From Branchiostoma floridae (Eukaryota > Chordata > Leptocardii > Amphioxiformes > Branchiostomatidae): a stretch of DNA of 64,000 nucleotides. Each line of letters starts with the position of its first letter. Position 1 is the stretch's first letter. The notes below the pieces were generated by a model. The model saw only the letters and a list, made by a program, of their open reading frames with translations, was not told where the DNA came from and searched no databases. The position numbers and the translations under genes were made by a program. Below, piece by piece: positions 1-12,956 of the stretch. Location: NCBI RefSeq assembly GCF_000003815.2, contig NC_049988.1:16467808-16531807 (forward strand), written 5' to 3'.

Positions 1-1963
1 CAGTCGACTTTCGTCACATTTTCTCACTAACAGTAGTCGGCATAAGCTTGACAAAGCAGTCAAGGACTATCACACATTTCGGGAAATACAAACATGTTTC
101 AAGGCTATAAGTCATCTTCATCAGGTTCAGAGCAATGTGATCTTACTGAAGATGAAGAGCTCATCTTTCACTGGCCGTGAAAGTGAAGATAAACGAATGT
201 GCAGAAGTAGATTTCTCTTTGCCCTCCGCTACAGTACATCCATCAGTTCTACTGCCGTGTGGGTAGACAAAAGCTGCAAATAAATCTACACATCCAGACG
301 CACGAGGTTTGGTACTAGCAAACATAAAAAGGTTGTCAGCCACCGATTTACTATCATAGTACAATTTGTCCTCCGGCTTAATGACCAGTTCCTTAAATCG
401 TTGAACAACACAAAGATCGCCGCGAATTTTCGACAAATATTTCATTCTGAGAAATTGCATAGATATGCAAATTGCAGTGTCAAGATATCAGCAGTATGTT
501 TCCGTAAGCCCTGGTCTTCTTTAGATTCATTGTTGCATTGTGTAAAGAATTATTTCATTATCTTTGACAAACAGACTATGTTTTGGGTGCAATTTGTTTA
601 TGGATAGGAGAACTCGAGAAGTTATGTATGGTATTTGGTATGTAGGTAGGGGTCGGTGAAAAGGAGGGCAAGTTCGAGCTTGTGCATTCTAGAAATGCTA
701 TGGTTGTGCGTTTTGAATAGTAAATAGCTCTTGGAACAGAGAGATTCCATGCTGTTTAAAAGACTGTAAAAACACTATCAAAGGACATACCACAAATCCG
801 CAAAAGCATTGGAACGCAGTGACAGGTGTTTTTGGAATTGTTGTAATTGTGCAACAAACAAAAACAGTCCAGACATGGTATTTGTTAAAAAAAGCCTTCA
901 CAAGCAAGCGGTAATTTAACTTTCGACAATGACAATTCTGATTTGATTATATAGATGACATGCTCTGAACATTATCAAATTGATGCGAACATGCAAGAAA
1001 ATACGTTGGGCAAAAAGGTGCATTTACCCTAAAATATAGGTAGTCACCAGGAAGGTTGAACAAATGAGTTAACACACAAAAATATGGTAAACCAAAGAAA
1101 AAGGTTCTTTATTCTTGATCCTTTCCATCTAATTCTTAGACATTTGAAGGCTTCACTTAGTGTTCAAAATACGTCTTCTTACTAGCTTAGTTGTACCTGC
1201 AAAAACTTACAATAGGAAACTTAGGCATATGGATTCTATTGCCTCAACATCGAATTTCAGACATTCTTTGCAATATACATCACATGTTTGCTCATTTTTA
1301 ATCTTCTTTGTACGATTAACATCAGAGTTAAAAACGGTTCTTTTCGGAAACAGATATCAGCTGACGCGAGAATGGGGGTCATCCATCTAACCAATTATTT
1401 GCGGCCTTATGTACAAAAATATTTGCTGCTGGCAATTTCAGTCTAATTTCCCTTTACTTTAATCAACCGTGGATAATGATCTAATGTACGGTGACCGATA
1501 AATTGGACATCAGCTATTATTAGTGATTTCAAACTCGGCCTACGGCACATTTCTAAAGTAGGACAACTCGTGCGTACGTGATACCCTTTATTTTGGCATA
1601 TCACGGCGCTTCTGCTAACTTAATGTAATTGATGCACGCATTGGGAACACAGGGATTACGTTTTGAAATGCTACACCCCTTATAAGTGACTATAGTTCTG
1701 TACATTATTAAACGGAAAATTTCATTAACATTACAAGAATATCTATGATTAAGCCTGTAAACATACCCTTAATACCGTGCTGAGGGCAACAGTACTTACT
1801 AAATTATTTTGCCTGAATTGACAATTCAGGTGGCATTATAAAGTAATTACGGTTCCAGTTCCCTAGAAAGCTTCTCCCAATGTCGTTGAAGAGGTTCATT
1901 AGTTAGGTATGGATACATGAGAGCATGAGAGTAGGTCACTCTTCTACTTTAAGTTTACCTAAT
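1..1963. other. No feature recognised
   Basis: Open frames here are short and without domain or splice support. I cannot see an exon, palindrome or tandem array. Confidence 0.35.
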
Positions 1964-2041
1964 CTCCAAGCAGATCCTACGGTAGCATAAGATAGTATCA
2001 AAAGCTGGCAGAGGAGTGAAGCCGGCCTAGGGGTGTGTTTC
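1964..2041. mobile_element. Left half of a CTCCAAGCAGATCC MITE
   Basis: CTCCAAGCAGATCCTACGGT, AAGATAGTATCAAAAGCTGG and GTGAAGCCGGCCTAGGGGTG match one arm of the family. The other half is replaced by the LINE tail, which suggests a LINE insertion with deletion or a recombination. Confidence 0.8.
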
Positions 2042-2072
2042 GCTACCCAAATAGCCCCACAAGGTCTAACAT

Positions 2073-2103
<31 letters not shown>

Positions 2104-2465
2104 GTGAGGTCCCGGGATAGGGCAGACATGCCTCCGGCCTGGCACGGAAAGACTCAATATATAGTGGGAGCAATCGCTACCTTGTCATGCAGGCATTTCC
2201 AGTCTGGAATGGTTCTGGGGAAAAAAATAAAAATTATAGGCGTCTGTGCGAGCGTAAATGGTCTGGTATCTAAGGTGATGACTCCCTCGTGTTCGCCTTT
2301 GAGTAGACTATGTATGTTTATATCGAATTTGTAAAAAAAGGTGAGGCGGTTGTGATTCCTCCTTCTTTCGGAGAGAAAAGCCAGTGACTGCAGGTCTTTG
2401 AGCACTCCGTACATGATGTTCCATGAGACACCGAAAATTTGGAGGTACGTGTTCAAGCCTTTCAA
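2042..2465 (-). pseudogene. 3' end of a non-LTR retrotransposon, minus strand
   Basis: On the minus strand LSERRRNHNRLTFFYKFDIN and FFPRTIPDWKCLHDK match the same LINE C-terminus as at 28109. The tail ends in the same GGGGCTATTTGGGTAG motif, interrupted by a GT/G run at 2071-2105. Decayed and truncated; it adjoins half of a CTCCAAGCAG MITE. Confidence 0.8.
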
Positions 2466-2469
2466 AGAC

Positions 2470-3480
2470 TCAATGATTGAAGAATATTCTAGTTTTACAG
2501 TCTTCTCTCATTTATATGATAGCTTGGGTCAGAGAAAGCTGATGTTTTTCTCATCTTTCTTGCACGGAAAGCCACATCTTGGCTTTAATACTTGGCCATT
2601 ATCAGTTTATTTCACCGTGATTACGACTGAAGATAACATAAATAGATGCCAGTCACGAAGAAAACATAAGCTGCAACGGCAGTGCAATTTGCAGCCACTT
2701 AATGGCTTAAATGGCTCTAAACTCACTTAGTGATCTACTTTGCACGAAGGTATAGTCATAAAAAGTATAGTCATGGGTATGGGAAGCACGCAACAGGAAG
2801 AGAGCTTCTGGTTGACATGTACTGTTCGCAGTAACGACAGCGGGCTTTCTAATTTGTGCCGTTTTGTTGATGTCTCGCAGCATAGAAAGTCCGCTAAAAC
2901 GCCTTAAAAACGTCAAGATACAGCCGAAGCCTGTTCTCTGATTGGACAATACCCTTCCATAGCCCCATATTGACAGACTTCTTGTTGGACCCCTTATTTG
3001 GGGGAAGGGGGTGGTGGCGCTAATTCGCGACTTTGATATTGAGCTAAGGAGATCATTTTGCCACCGCTGACCCTCAAAATACGTACCAGCGGAACAACAG
3101 AAAGGTGTCACTTTAGTTGCTTGATTCATGGAAGTAGAAAATTAATCGCACTCTGGCAACATCTTTGATCATTTCATGTCTTTCTTGTTTTCAGTTTTAA
3201 TATAGCTAAGCAAAATTGTTCAAAAGTATTTAAAACTTGTTGCACTGTAATTATCCTAATCGCCTTGGGGTTAACAACATTTTGATAAGAAAAACAGATG
3301 CCTTTTGGGACGCGGAAAAGAACTAATTTGTTCTAATGACAGGTTCGTCAAGGTAATTGACACCCTCCGGCCAATCTAATTACATTATTGGTAAATGACA
3401 CATGGGAAACATATGTTCATGCCTCATTTACTTACGAAAAATACATACGGCACTGCATTCAAATACCTAACATCGAGTAT
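2470..3480. other. No feature recognised
   Basis: The 140-codon minus-strand frame at 2707-3129 has no recognisable domain and unremarkable composition. Confidence 0.3.
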
Positions 3481-3687
3481 CATAATTCCACCAGGTGCCA
3501 TAGTACCGCCACCTAAAAATCGTTAGTATAGAGGTCTTCCCATCTTCCCAAGATTGCCTTGAACACCGAATGCTAATATCCTAAATGTCATACAATTCAG
3601 ATATTTAGGTGTTGAAGACAATCTTGAGGAGGCCTCTACAATAACGTTTTTGGAGGTGGCGGTATAATGACACCTGGTGGAATTATG
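3481..3687. mobile_element. 207-bp MITE with CATAATTCCACCAGGTG ends
   Basis: CATAATTCCACCAGGTG and CACCTGGTGGAATTATG; GTACCGCCACC and GGTGGCGGTAT; GAAGACAATCTTGAGGAGGC and its inverse further in. A full palindrome. Confidence 0.9.
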
Positions 3688-4029
3688 CGAATGTATGTTA
3701 CATATGCATTTTTCTACCTTTGCTAATGGAAGATATTCCTCACCTAACGTCGTAAAAACTTACTAGAAGCTTTCCGTTGTTCCGCTGATGCACAGTGATT
3801 TATTGTGTCGTTTAAGCAGGACATTGATCTGCATACCAATCGACTCTCGGAGATATATGCCAGGGTCTAGAAATATGCATCGTCTTTAAACCAGGCATAA
3901 CTCTCAATAAGGAAGGGACTTGAGAGACTTGAGACTTTTTTGGGGGGGGGGGGGGCAAGGACATTAGCTTATGTAATAAATTTACTTCGATGTCCCAGAT
4001 AGAGAGGAAATACACACTTTACGTATCAC

Positions 4030-4199
4030 CTCCAGGCAGATTTACCAGTGGCATAAGATAGCATCAAAGCTGGCTAATAAGGAGTAGAGCTGGCCAAAGG
4101 GAGTCATCGGCCACTGGGGAGCCAAACACACTCCTAGGCCGGCTTCACTCCCCTGGCAGCTTTGGTACTATCTTATGCTACCGTAGGATCTGCTCGGAG
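4030..4199. mobile_element. CTCCAAGCAGATCC MITE copy
   Basis: CTCCAGGCAGATTTACCAGT to ACCGTAGGATCTGCTCGGAG with the family's AAGATAG, AGCTGGC and AAACACACTCCTA interior. Confidence 0.88.
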
Positions 4200-4629
4200 A
4201 TTACGTACAGCACCAGTGGGTACAGTTAGTAATGCAGAACACCATCCTTTGAATATATATGAAAGACCTTCTACAAGAAGGGCTAGTGATAAACGTATCG
4301 GATTCTGCAGGCTCTTTCCTTTCTAGGCCACTGTGTGGTGTATAGACGCCATGTTATATGTGCACATCGCTTCAAAGTAGGCCCATGATCCATCAACGTT
4401 GTACCAAATGAAATGTATACGTGCCAAGGGGCCTATTTAGTATAGCCCATCTTCTGCCCCCGTCATCATTTTCTGTTTGAGTTCTCTGGAGTTCTGGAAA
4501 TCGTGTTGAACAGAGGTTCCAGAAGCTTAGTTCTGATGAAACGCGGCTTCCACATCAGTAGTTAGGAAGAAAAAGGCAGATTTGGGGTTCAGAAGACGTT
4601 TGCTGGTGGAATGGTGAAGGCTTATCCAT

Positions 4630-4860
4630 ATTTGTACAGCCGGTATAACCGCCCTTTGGTGTAACACGCCAGCTTTTGTATCTGGGTCTGTATAGCCAGT
4701 ATAACCAACCTTCGGCGTAACACCAACTTCGAAAGCACGCGGCGCGGCAGCAGCTGGATATATTACACTGAACGTCGATGTAGGTTAGACATCCAGGTAA
4801 AAAGATACGCCAAAAAGTTACTCAAGCAACTACTTTTTGGCGTATTTCACTGAACGATCC
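4630..4860. repeat. GGTATAACC/GCGTAAC direct repeats and a GCCAAAAAGTTACTC hairpin
   Basis: ATAACCGCCCTTTGGTGTAA and ATAACCAACCTTCGGCGTAA are diverged direct repeats about 60 bp apart. At 4804-4846 ATACGCCAAAAAGTTACTCA pairs with AGTAACT-type inverse ending TTTTTGGCGTAT. Confidence 0.7.
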
Positions 4861-5164
4861 GTCACTACTAGCTTTTGCACATCTATCAACAGGCGAAATA
4901 GATTTGAGTTTGAGAGTATGTTGTGTTGGTATTTCTATAAAAAAAGTACAAAAGACAAGCCTATGAACTAGTAATGATAATGATAATGTCGGCAATACTG
5001 GTTCTCTTCACACGACGTCACAAAAAACGTAGTAACGTATTCAGACTATGCATGATATATAAAGTGATCAGCTACCTGTTCAACGCACCGACTACTTACT
5101 GTCTAATTCCACATCAGAAACGAGCAAGAAATAGTAATGCCTTCGAAGTCATCTACCTAAGATT

Positions 5165-5207
5165 GTGTGTTTGTGTGTGTGTGTGTGTGTGTTTGTGTGT
5201 GTGTTTG

Positions 5208-5260
<53 letters not shown>

Positions 5261-5335
5261 GTCTGTGTGTGTGTTTGTGTGTCTCTGTGTGTGTGTGTTT
5301 GTGTGTGTGTGTTTGTGTTTGTGTTTTTTGGTCAT
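5165..5335. repeat. GT microsatellite with TTTG interruptions
   Basis: About 170 bp of (GT)n broken by TTTGT and TCTGT. It yields Cys/Val or His/Thr open frames that are not genes. Confidence 0.98.
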
Positions 5336-6939
5336 TTTGTATGACATTGTAAGTGTTGAGAAGCGTTGGGGGTCACTGCCCTACTTTGCCCGCGCCTCAC
5401 CTCGACGATCGATAAAATACATGACCACCATGATCGCAACGACTTCTTAAAATGTTTCGTGGCAAGTTAAGCACTTCTAGTGGATCCGGAATATGTAAAG
5501 GTTATACTCATGATTGCACCCGTCTGTAATACCTATTGTGCTTTTCAATTACTTGTACTACCACCTCCGAACCCGGCGCGTGTATATTCTGACACGGTGA
5601 AGTAGATGTACCTTATCCAAATGGTTTCATAGATCACAAACTTTCACACCAATTACGTGTCTGTAATCTATGAATAGGTTGTGCTGTTGCACAGCAAGTT
5701 GTGCTGCATCAACAGGCATTTTAAGCCCCTGGCAGCGCCTATCTCCTCTCCAGGGCAATGATGATGACCCTATATGAATAGTACTTAGGAATCTGCTATG
5801 ACCAGGTGTAGGCCTCTCGTAACTTTTAGAAATAAAGGTCAGGAGTACTTGTTAAGTAAATGACATTTCTCTAAACTATGTAATACATTTAATCCTGCAG
5901 TGGCTGAATGGTCGGCAAAGGCCGGGAGTACATGTTAAGGAAAAGTCATTTCTCTAAACTATATGATGCATCTAATCGCCGAAAGGGTGACGAAGGTCGG
6001 AGAAGGTTAATGATTCGGGGACCCGGGCGGCACTTATCTTCGTTTGTGTTAAGCACACGTCAATTTAAAACTAGCTTAATGGTTTTCTGACGTGAAAGGA
6101 TTATGTGAAAAGTAATGGAGAGATTGTTGCGTGTCTTGCTACGAGATTATAGGATAATGAATGGCCTAGATAAAGTGAGAATGGGTCACTGATGTGGCGG
6201 AATTTGTCGGTAGCTGAGATCTTATTACTGACGTCACGTGTTCGTAAGGTCACGTGACCACCGTGACCATTCATTCTACCCTGAGAAAGGCTTAAGTAGA
6301 GATATACCGAAGGTCGGCGTTTTTTGTCATGTTGGATTGCATGGAAGCTATTAACTATATTTCACATCCATTGTGATGACACTGTGATGACACGGTGATG
6401 TAACTGATGCATATGTCAATTACGTTCATGAACTTTCAAAAGCTAACGTTACATGCATTTACAGACTTGCAGTAGTGAGTACCTCGCACGCCGTGTGGGA
6501 GTTAAATGGCCTCAAAGGCGTCACCGCAATTCGTCATCATAGCTGGGGCAGCTAGCCAAAATATCAACGACCTCAGTGTTGTACAGCACTCTGTAAAACT
6601 TCCTCTGCTGAAAAGCCCTTTCAAGTGGCATGCTGCGGAAACAGACGTAAATTATTAACTGCGACTACTCCCACGGTCCTTTGATGTTCGGTCAAAGGAA
6701 TTGAGGATAATTTGGTGAATGACTGAAAGGCGAGACCGGATCGCGCTTGAAGGCGCTCTTACCTTTCTCAGCTGCTTGGGGAAACTGGACCTTTTATTGA
6801 TTTTTGTCGCGTGGCGAGCTTCCGTCAGATCTATTACAGCTGCCCCGAGGCAGGTGCTGTCGTGTCTTTGTGATGTAGTTCGGGGACGCAGATGTACTTA
6901 ATGATTTACCTTGACTGTAAGCGCCGTCGTTAGACAGGG
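5336..6939. repeat. Mostly unique DNA with one ~90-bp tandem pair
   Basis: GACATTTCTCTAAACTATGT (5861) and GTCATTTCTCTAAACTATAT (5944), with GGAGTACTTGTTAAG/GGAGTACATGTTAAGG before each, form an 84-87 bp pair. GTGATGACACTGTGATGACA occurs near 6373. Nothing coding recognised. Confidence 0.55.
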
Positions 6940-7930
6940 CACGTGAGAGAGCCAGTCTGGTGGCTCGCGGCTATCGGATCAGACTACTGTGAGTGTTCCG
7001 CTTTTCTGTTTTATCATTTGGCATATATGTATACATTAGTTTGCATGATAATTTACTGGTGTCTCAATGATATCAGTTCTTAGTGTCAGTCCCATTTGAT
7101 AGGAACATTTCTGGCTCACGGCTAACGAATCCGACTTCTGTATGATCGAAGAGTTTTTTTCTGTTTCATTAGACATACATGTATGCAAAGTCTTGTGTTC
7201 ATTTTCCCCTATAGCTATAGGCATAGTTAGTTTGTATGATATTCTGATGACATGTTTTTGGTATTATCATTATAGAAGTTGGCTTAGCTCCTTCGAGTTT
7301 TTTCGTATGCTTAGTGCCAGTCCCATTTGACATTGGTGTCTATCGGATCCGACTGCTGTGAGTGTTCTTCTTTTCTTTGATCATTAGGCAATCATGTGTA
7401 CAAAGTCTTGTCTTCATTTTCCCCTATAGGCATAGTTAGTATGTATGGTATTCTGATGACATGTATTTGATATTATCATTATATAAGTTGGCTTAGCTCC
7501 TTCGAGTATTTTCTTATGTTTAGCGCCAGCACCATTTGACATAGGTGGCAAGCTACTATCGGATCCGTCTGCTGTAAGTGTTTAGGCATACATATATTCA
7601 AAGTCTTGTGTTCATTTTCCCCTATAGGCATAGCTATTTTGTATGATATTCTGATGACATGTTTTTGGCATTATCATATAAGTTGGCTTAGCTCCTTCGA
7701 GTATTTCCACAGCGCTAGCTCCATTTGATAGGAACATTGCTGGCGCGTGGAAATCGGATTTGATTGCCGTGAGTGTGGATTCTTTCTGTATCATCAATAG
7801 GCAAACAATTGTACACTGTCTATGTTCATTTCGCACCATAGTTAGTTTGCATGATGGCATGCAGATTTGTCTTTTGGTTCGCCCCTTCGAGTATTCTCTT
7901 AGCGCCTGCTCCATTTGATTTGGAGGTCCC
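6940..7930. repeat. Diverged ~200-bp tandem repeat, about five units
   Basis: GGCTTAGCTCCTTCGAGT at 7281, 7490 and 7685 (spacing 209 and 195), and TCGCCCCTTCGAGT near 7879. TATCGGATCCGACTGCTGTG, CAAAGTCTTGTGTTCATTTT and ATTCTGATGACATG accompany each unit. Confidence 0.88.
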
Positions 7931-8199
7931 AGCCGGCTGAACGTCTCTAATGATTCCCAAAATACCCATGCGCCTGCTCAGATACACGCTTTGTTTGACG
8001 TTTTCTGAGGTCATATCCGTATTATGATCATCATACGATCGAAAACTAAATTAAGATGGCAGCGGAAAAGGGATCTGTTGCCCTCAATAACATTTAGATA
8101 TGAGCTAGATTTATCTACAGCTAACACTTTATCTCATTGATTTCTTTGTTTCTTGCTGGTTCTGATTATTTAATCTAAAATAGTTTGTACTAGTTCAAT

Positions 8200-8640
8200 C
8201 TTCGTGACCAAGATGTGCTGTTAGACATCGAAAATTTGGAGGTACGTACTTTACCTTTAAAACTGTTGGACTGTTGGAAGAAAATTGGTAGTAACTGTAT
8301 ACAAACGTAACTGATAAACCTCTTCAACGGTATTTGTACGCCTGGTATTGTACTCTTGTTGTATGATCGCCGTACAATAAAAACTGAGGGCGAAATATTC
8401 GTGTTTGGGTCATATACTTAGATTCTAGTCGGCCGTTTGTCCTTCCCAGCCTGCTTTACAATCATATGACTTTAAAAATTATTTTTTTATGAGAAGTCCA
8501 CCTCCGCCCCCACAGTTGTCAGTAGGGCAATCACAGTTGGAAGTAGTTCAATTTGCTAGAGTTTTAGGCGTAATCTTGCAAGCCGATCTCAAGTGGTCCG
8601 CTCATGTTAACTCTACAGTCGCTAAGGCCAACCGTACTAT
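8200..8640 (+). pseudogene. Non-LTR retrotransposon remnants
   Basis: 8489-8635 reads VVQFARVLGVILQADLKWSA then HVNSTVAKANRTMY, the post-catalytic RT segment (LGVxLxxDLKWxxHV...KANR). 8330-8395 looks like a LINE 3' tail (TTGTATGATCGCCGTACAAT then AAAA). The two pieces are out of order, so they are separate insertions or rearranged. Confidence 0.65.
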
Positions 8641-8824
8641 GTATCATACACCAATTCAGCCTTGTATGGCTGCAATGATATGTACATGTATATGCGCACT
8701 TGTTTGGCGCTAATAATTCAGTTATTCAGTCATTCAAAATAGTACGACGGCGTACGACTAATGTGACGTCACCATTAACGAACAGATAACACGCCTTGTG
8801 ATCATATTTGCTCACGTGTGTTAA

Positions 8825-8885
8825 GGTGAATTTCCCACTGCACTTGGGGCACCAGTGCGGCACTGCGGGGTTCGTAGATGATTCA
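8825..8885. mobile_element. Solo arm of the co-varying-arm MITE family
   Basis: CCCACTGCACTTGGGGCACC then AGTGCGGCACTGCGGGGTTC equals the arm of the 38874 copy. No core or partner arm follows. Confidence 0.75.
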
Positions 8886-9604
8886 ACAAATTTCGCAATA
8901 GGTCATTTCAAAGAAGGTCATTTTGCAAAACTGCACATGGCACAATAATACTAACCTCCCAAGACTTGTGTGTGGCTCATCGCGATGCCAATATAACCAG
9001 GTATACTACATGTATCTATTGTACCTCAATTCTAGGTTAATAACATGAACTCGAAGACATGTCTATTTTGTATTCGTTTCTGTTATGGAATCAGATAATA
9101 GTCGATGCGTTGGACATTAACGAGATATGGCGAATGATAAACACGGCCCAGAGGACTATGATGATCTGTGTGTCTAGTCTGCCGACTGTAGGCAATGGTC
9201 TGGAATATTAGCACCGTGACCCAGTCTGGTTCGTGTTGGGGATGACGTCCATTAGGACAGCCAATGATGACCTTAGATGATTGTCGAGCTCGGAGTTAAA
9301 GAGTCAAAAGGTATTGGTAGATTAATCAGTTTGGAGTATCTATGATTTTTGTTCTCGACATTAAGAGGAGCATTATCGTTTATTAAAACTTGTCTAGATG
9401 TCTTCGTTTTTAAGTAGCGAAAGATATTTATTTTCCTGTACTCGTGTGTTTCTGTCGAGTGGCAAGTGATGGCACTTCCAAAACGAAAATAGCAAAATGG
9501 TTTGTTGCCCGTGATAACACACCGTTTAGACATTTGTAAAGATAACTTCTATTCACTGAGACAAGTGTTGAGTACATGTTATTCATAAACTCTGGTCTGT
9601 TGCG

Positions 9605-9735
9605 TCGATGAAGTTCTATAGGCATCCAGGTAGTAAGATACGCCAAAAAGCAGTTACTCAAGCAACTGGATTCGATTTTGTAAACGGCCAGACGTTTCAG
9701 ATAACATCCGTTATCTTTCGTCAGTAACACTGAAG
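9605..9735 (-). repeat. Dispersed repeat with AGTTGCTTGAGTAACTGC (minus orientation)
   Basis: The reverse complement reads GTGTTACTGACGAAAGATAA, GTCTGGCCGTTTACAAAATC, ATCCAGTTGCTTGAGTAACT and GCTTTTTGGCGTATC. It is the same family as 50840-51020. Confidence 0.85.
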
Positions 9736-9989
9736 TGATCTGAGAGAAACTGATATTTTATAGTCTAACTAACTATGAATGCAAAAGAGCTGAAGACAAT
9801 TTTGAATTCTAATTGGAAACAAAGGTAAAGCGAAGCTAAGACGGGTCTGGTTTGTTGGTTTGGTTGCTGATTCCTCTTATCGAACTTGTGCTTTTGAGTA
9901 TTTTAGCACACTTAAATGACTTTCCTAACGAAAGTACCAAGATTTGTACTTTTATGCAAAGCACGACAATGTCGTTTGCAAACATCAGA

Positions 9990-10520
9990 TTTTCAAACAT
10001 TGAATCATTGACATGGTTTTGTACTATTGACCCTTCGGGAAATTCCCAAACTGAAAAAAAGTTAAAAACTTACGTCAATCTGGCATTAAAGTTGTTCTTT
10101 GAGTATGTATCTAGATCGCATTGGCTAAATGTGGTTTTGTACTATTGGCCCTTCGGGAAATTCTTCAATAGAACCAATTGTTTAAACGTTGTCTAGTCTT
10201 GTACTATTGACTAAATTCTCCAATGGAACCAAATGTACAAGCTTGAAGGAGCTTTGGTGAAAGTTGCTTCCTTTTACGAGCCTTCAATGACAGTTTGGCA
10301 TCAAAGTTGTTCTTTAGTTGTTGACTATGCATCTCGATCGCATTGGCTAAACGTGGTTTTATACTATTTATTAGCCCTTCGGAAAATTCTCCAAGGTACA
10401 AACCTGCATCCATCTAAAGAAGCTTTCTTTTACGAGCCTTCAATGGTATCAGTCTGGCCTCAAAGTTTGGTTGTTAAGTTTGTATCTCGATTGCAGTGTT
10501 TAAATGTTGCCTGGCAGCAT
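9990..10520. repeat. Diverged tandem repeat around TCGCATTGGCTAAA
   Basis: GATCGCATTGGCTAAATGTG at 10113 and GATCGCATTGGCTAAACGTG at 10335, with GTTTTGTACTATTG(G/A)CCCTTCGG at 10017 and 10133. TTTTACGAGCCTTCAATG occurs at 10271 and 10428. Probably old duplication units of 100-220 bp. Confidence 0.75.
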
Positions 10521-11083
10521 GGGACATCGGAACACCTGCTCGGGAACAGGAAACACCATTTGTGCACTGAAGCCGAGCACTTTGGCGCCTGGAGGTGCTG
10601 AAAGAAATTTCTCCAGGGCAGACACCCTTCCCGCGGCAAATTTCCTGGTTGATCGATCGCACGATTGGGATGTGCCAGGTGTTGGAGATGTCAGCTAGCG
10701 TCCCTCTGTGATTTGTGAGACTAACGATACCCCTAGCTTAAAACAGATCCTCTTGTGCGGAGAGTGTGACTGTGATTGATCGAGTGTTAGATAGGTTCTG
10801 GAAGTACCACGTATGCGGGTTTCACCCCAAGGATCACCAATGATCCCTCCTGTTTGGCAGGCCATTCTTTATTGTCAACCTACAGAATCCCCTTGTCCGC
10901 AGAGGTATGGGTTATGTCTTGTCGTTTTCGTTTTCTTCTACTAGGTACTTGACGTATACAATGACAAGTTATGTAAATTCGGCAAGGCACACTATGTCTT
11001 ACGACTTTTATCAAAACTTTTAAAGAAACTGGTAAGTCATCGCAGGAACTGCTAACTTTTCGATTTCGGAGGATTGGGTCTCA

Positions 11084-11310
11084 GCAGTAACGACTGAATG
11101 ACTGGGTGGTGAACATACGGTCGAGAGGTCATAAGTTCGATTTCTGACATTCTTGGCTAGACATTGTTTTCTTGGGTTAACACTACTTTCCTGACTCCTG
11201 GTGTGAAAGGAGGTACGTGGCCTTGGTTGATGAGATGAAAGGCAGTCAAAGGAGAGGGATGGGCTCCACTTTGCCCTTAGGCTAGATACTGAAGATAACA
11301 ACTTACACTT
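11084..11310 (+). mobile_element. tRNA-derived SINE copy
   Basis: GAGAGGTCATAAGTTCGATT resembles a polymerase III B box. TTTTCTTGGGTTAACACTAC and GTGTGAAAGGAGGTACGTGG are body sequence. The head is too decayed to fold as a tRNA. Confidence 0.55.
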
Positions 11311-12654
11311 TCCGTACAGGCTACCGCACAGCTATGGGCTAACTAGTATTCGGTAGAGTGGACTCAATCATCAGCTAACCGACATCTATCGCACCACAGT
11401 CATCCCTTAGTAAGACATCTGAAGCCACATAGTTCCCGTTTAAGACCTTTTATTCAGCATGTCGGCTTTGAGGCGACCTAGTTTTATCAATGTAATGCAG
11501 ATGGGTGTATGTTTTGACACCTCGGCTTTCCTTTATTCCCCGTCTAATGGAGTAACATTGAGTGCTTTATAAGCATGACTTACACATGCAGAAGTTAACT
11601 ATACCACAGAATTGAAGAAGCTCATTCAAGAGGCGCCATTTTGATCGATGGAGTCTTAAATTGGTTTAGGGCAGGCCTTTCTGTGGTTTCCCCTAAAAGA
11701 ACTTCATTGATTTTTCTCGCTCTTGTCTGTCGCCGTGCGAAATCCTCTTGTCGACAAAGGTCCGCCGTTACTTTTACTTCCTACGCCTTGGGATTGTCCC
11801 CCAGGAATTAGGTAACAGAAGGGTAAAACCTATTTCTGTCCGAAAGCAGCTTTGAAAGTGATACGGTTGAACGGTAAGCCCTACATGCTGGCGGTGTGTG
11901 GTTATATAAGATGGATTATACAGGATGTATGCTTTTCTGCCCACTCTTGGTGTGGTCACGCTGAGTTTTATTACAGTACAATCCCCAGTCTGTAATCAGC
12001 ACGAGTACAGCATGTACGGTTGCTGACCTTTGGTGCTCCAGTGAAAAGGCACATACTAAACGACGCCCCACTGACTAGAATGAATGTCATTATATTCTAA
12101 CAGTTTTTACTTCAAAGTACATCATTTCCCTCCATTCCGTACCTTAAACCACAAGGTAGGCTGGCTAAAATTTTTCATCTTACCTTCATATTTAGTACTG
12201 TCAATGCTGTCATTATGGGAGCTTTAAATCTTAAAAGTTTTGCACTGAAAATTGAGCTGAGAATCTTGAAAAGCTAGAGAACATGTCCTTGAATATAAGA
12301 CCTAGTCCCTTTGAGATATATGATATGATTTCCGTTGGGCCAAAAGTTTATAGGCCATAAATTCTTTTATATAACAGATATCCAAAAGGCATAGTTGTAT
12401 GGGAAAGTGAAGCCTCTATGGACATTAAAACAACTTAAAGTCAGTACCTTATATACCCAAAACCTCGAACGCTAGAAGAAAAACGATTTTTTTGCTACGA
12501 CTGCAAGTTGCAGTTAAATCAATTCAAGATGATTGCTAATTTGTTCTTGTTCTGAGAGGTTCTTCGCTCGCCTGTAAAATTGATACAGATTGCTATTTAC
12601 TGATCCGTAGGTAAAGGGCTGACAGCTAAGATCTTGAGTAACTCTTGATCTAAC
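11311..12654. other. No feature recognised
   Basis: I see no array, palindrome or exon that I can support in this stretch. Confidence 0.35.
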
Positions 12655-12795
12655 ACCCCATACACATAGCGTTAATAGAAATAACTGTATAACTAAGGAC
12701 GGCGTTAGGCAGTCGTTGCTCTGGTAGGTTCGTGTCCTTTCATCCTAGGATGACCTGCGTTATTAGCAGTGCTGTGTCGAGGACAACGCCAAGCG
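12655..12795 (+). repeat. ~140-bp dispersed repeat, also inverted at 29125
   Basis: CACCCCATACACATAGCGTT, AACTAAGGACGGCGTTAGGC, AGTCGTTGC and GTGTCCTTTCATCCTAGG all appear as reverse complement at 29125-29275. Here it lies just upstream of the CpG-rich exon candidate. Confidence 0.9.
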
Positions 12796-12838
12796 CGCAC
12801 GGCCCGCCGTGATCAGCGTGGCTTGGACAGGCGCGATG

Positions 12839-12956
12839 CGTCATGGGAATGTGCGGTCCAAGATCCAAGATGGCGGCCTCCACAGATTATCGGATCTGAC
12901 GAGATTACACACGAACACGCCTGGAAATGTATTCATTCCACGTAACCCGTTCTACA
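12839..12956 (+). promoter_or_regulatory. CpG-rich 5' exon candidate with YY1-type motif
   Basis: A GC/CpG-rich patch (GCGCGCACGGCCCGCCG at 12794) precedes CCAAGATCCAAGATGGCGGC, an AAGATGGCGGC sequence like the YY1 site found at many TATA-less promoters. A strong donor, CTACAG|GTAGGT, lies at 12955-12962. In one frame ATGGCGGCCTCC stops after nine codons (an upstream frame). The frame that would join the 16981 exon starts at the ATG of GGAAATGTATTC. Confidence 0.5.

Noticed and set aside
2707-3129. 140-codon minus-strand frame as a gene
   Set aside because: No domain, no supporting splice or promoter signals, and its length is unexceptional for a window of this size.
5153-5450. Cys/Val-rich or His/Thr-rich proteins
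   Set aside because: Translation of a GT microsatellite; the same applies to 16579-16900 and 43267-43449.
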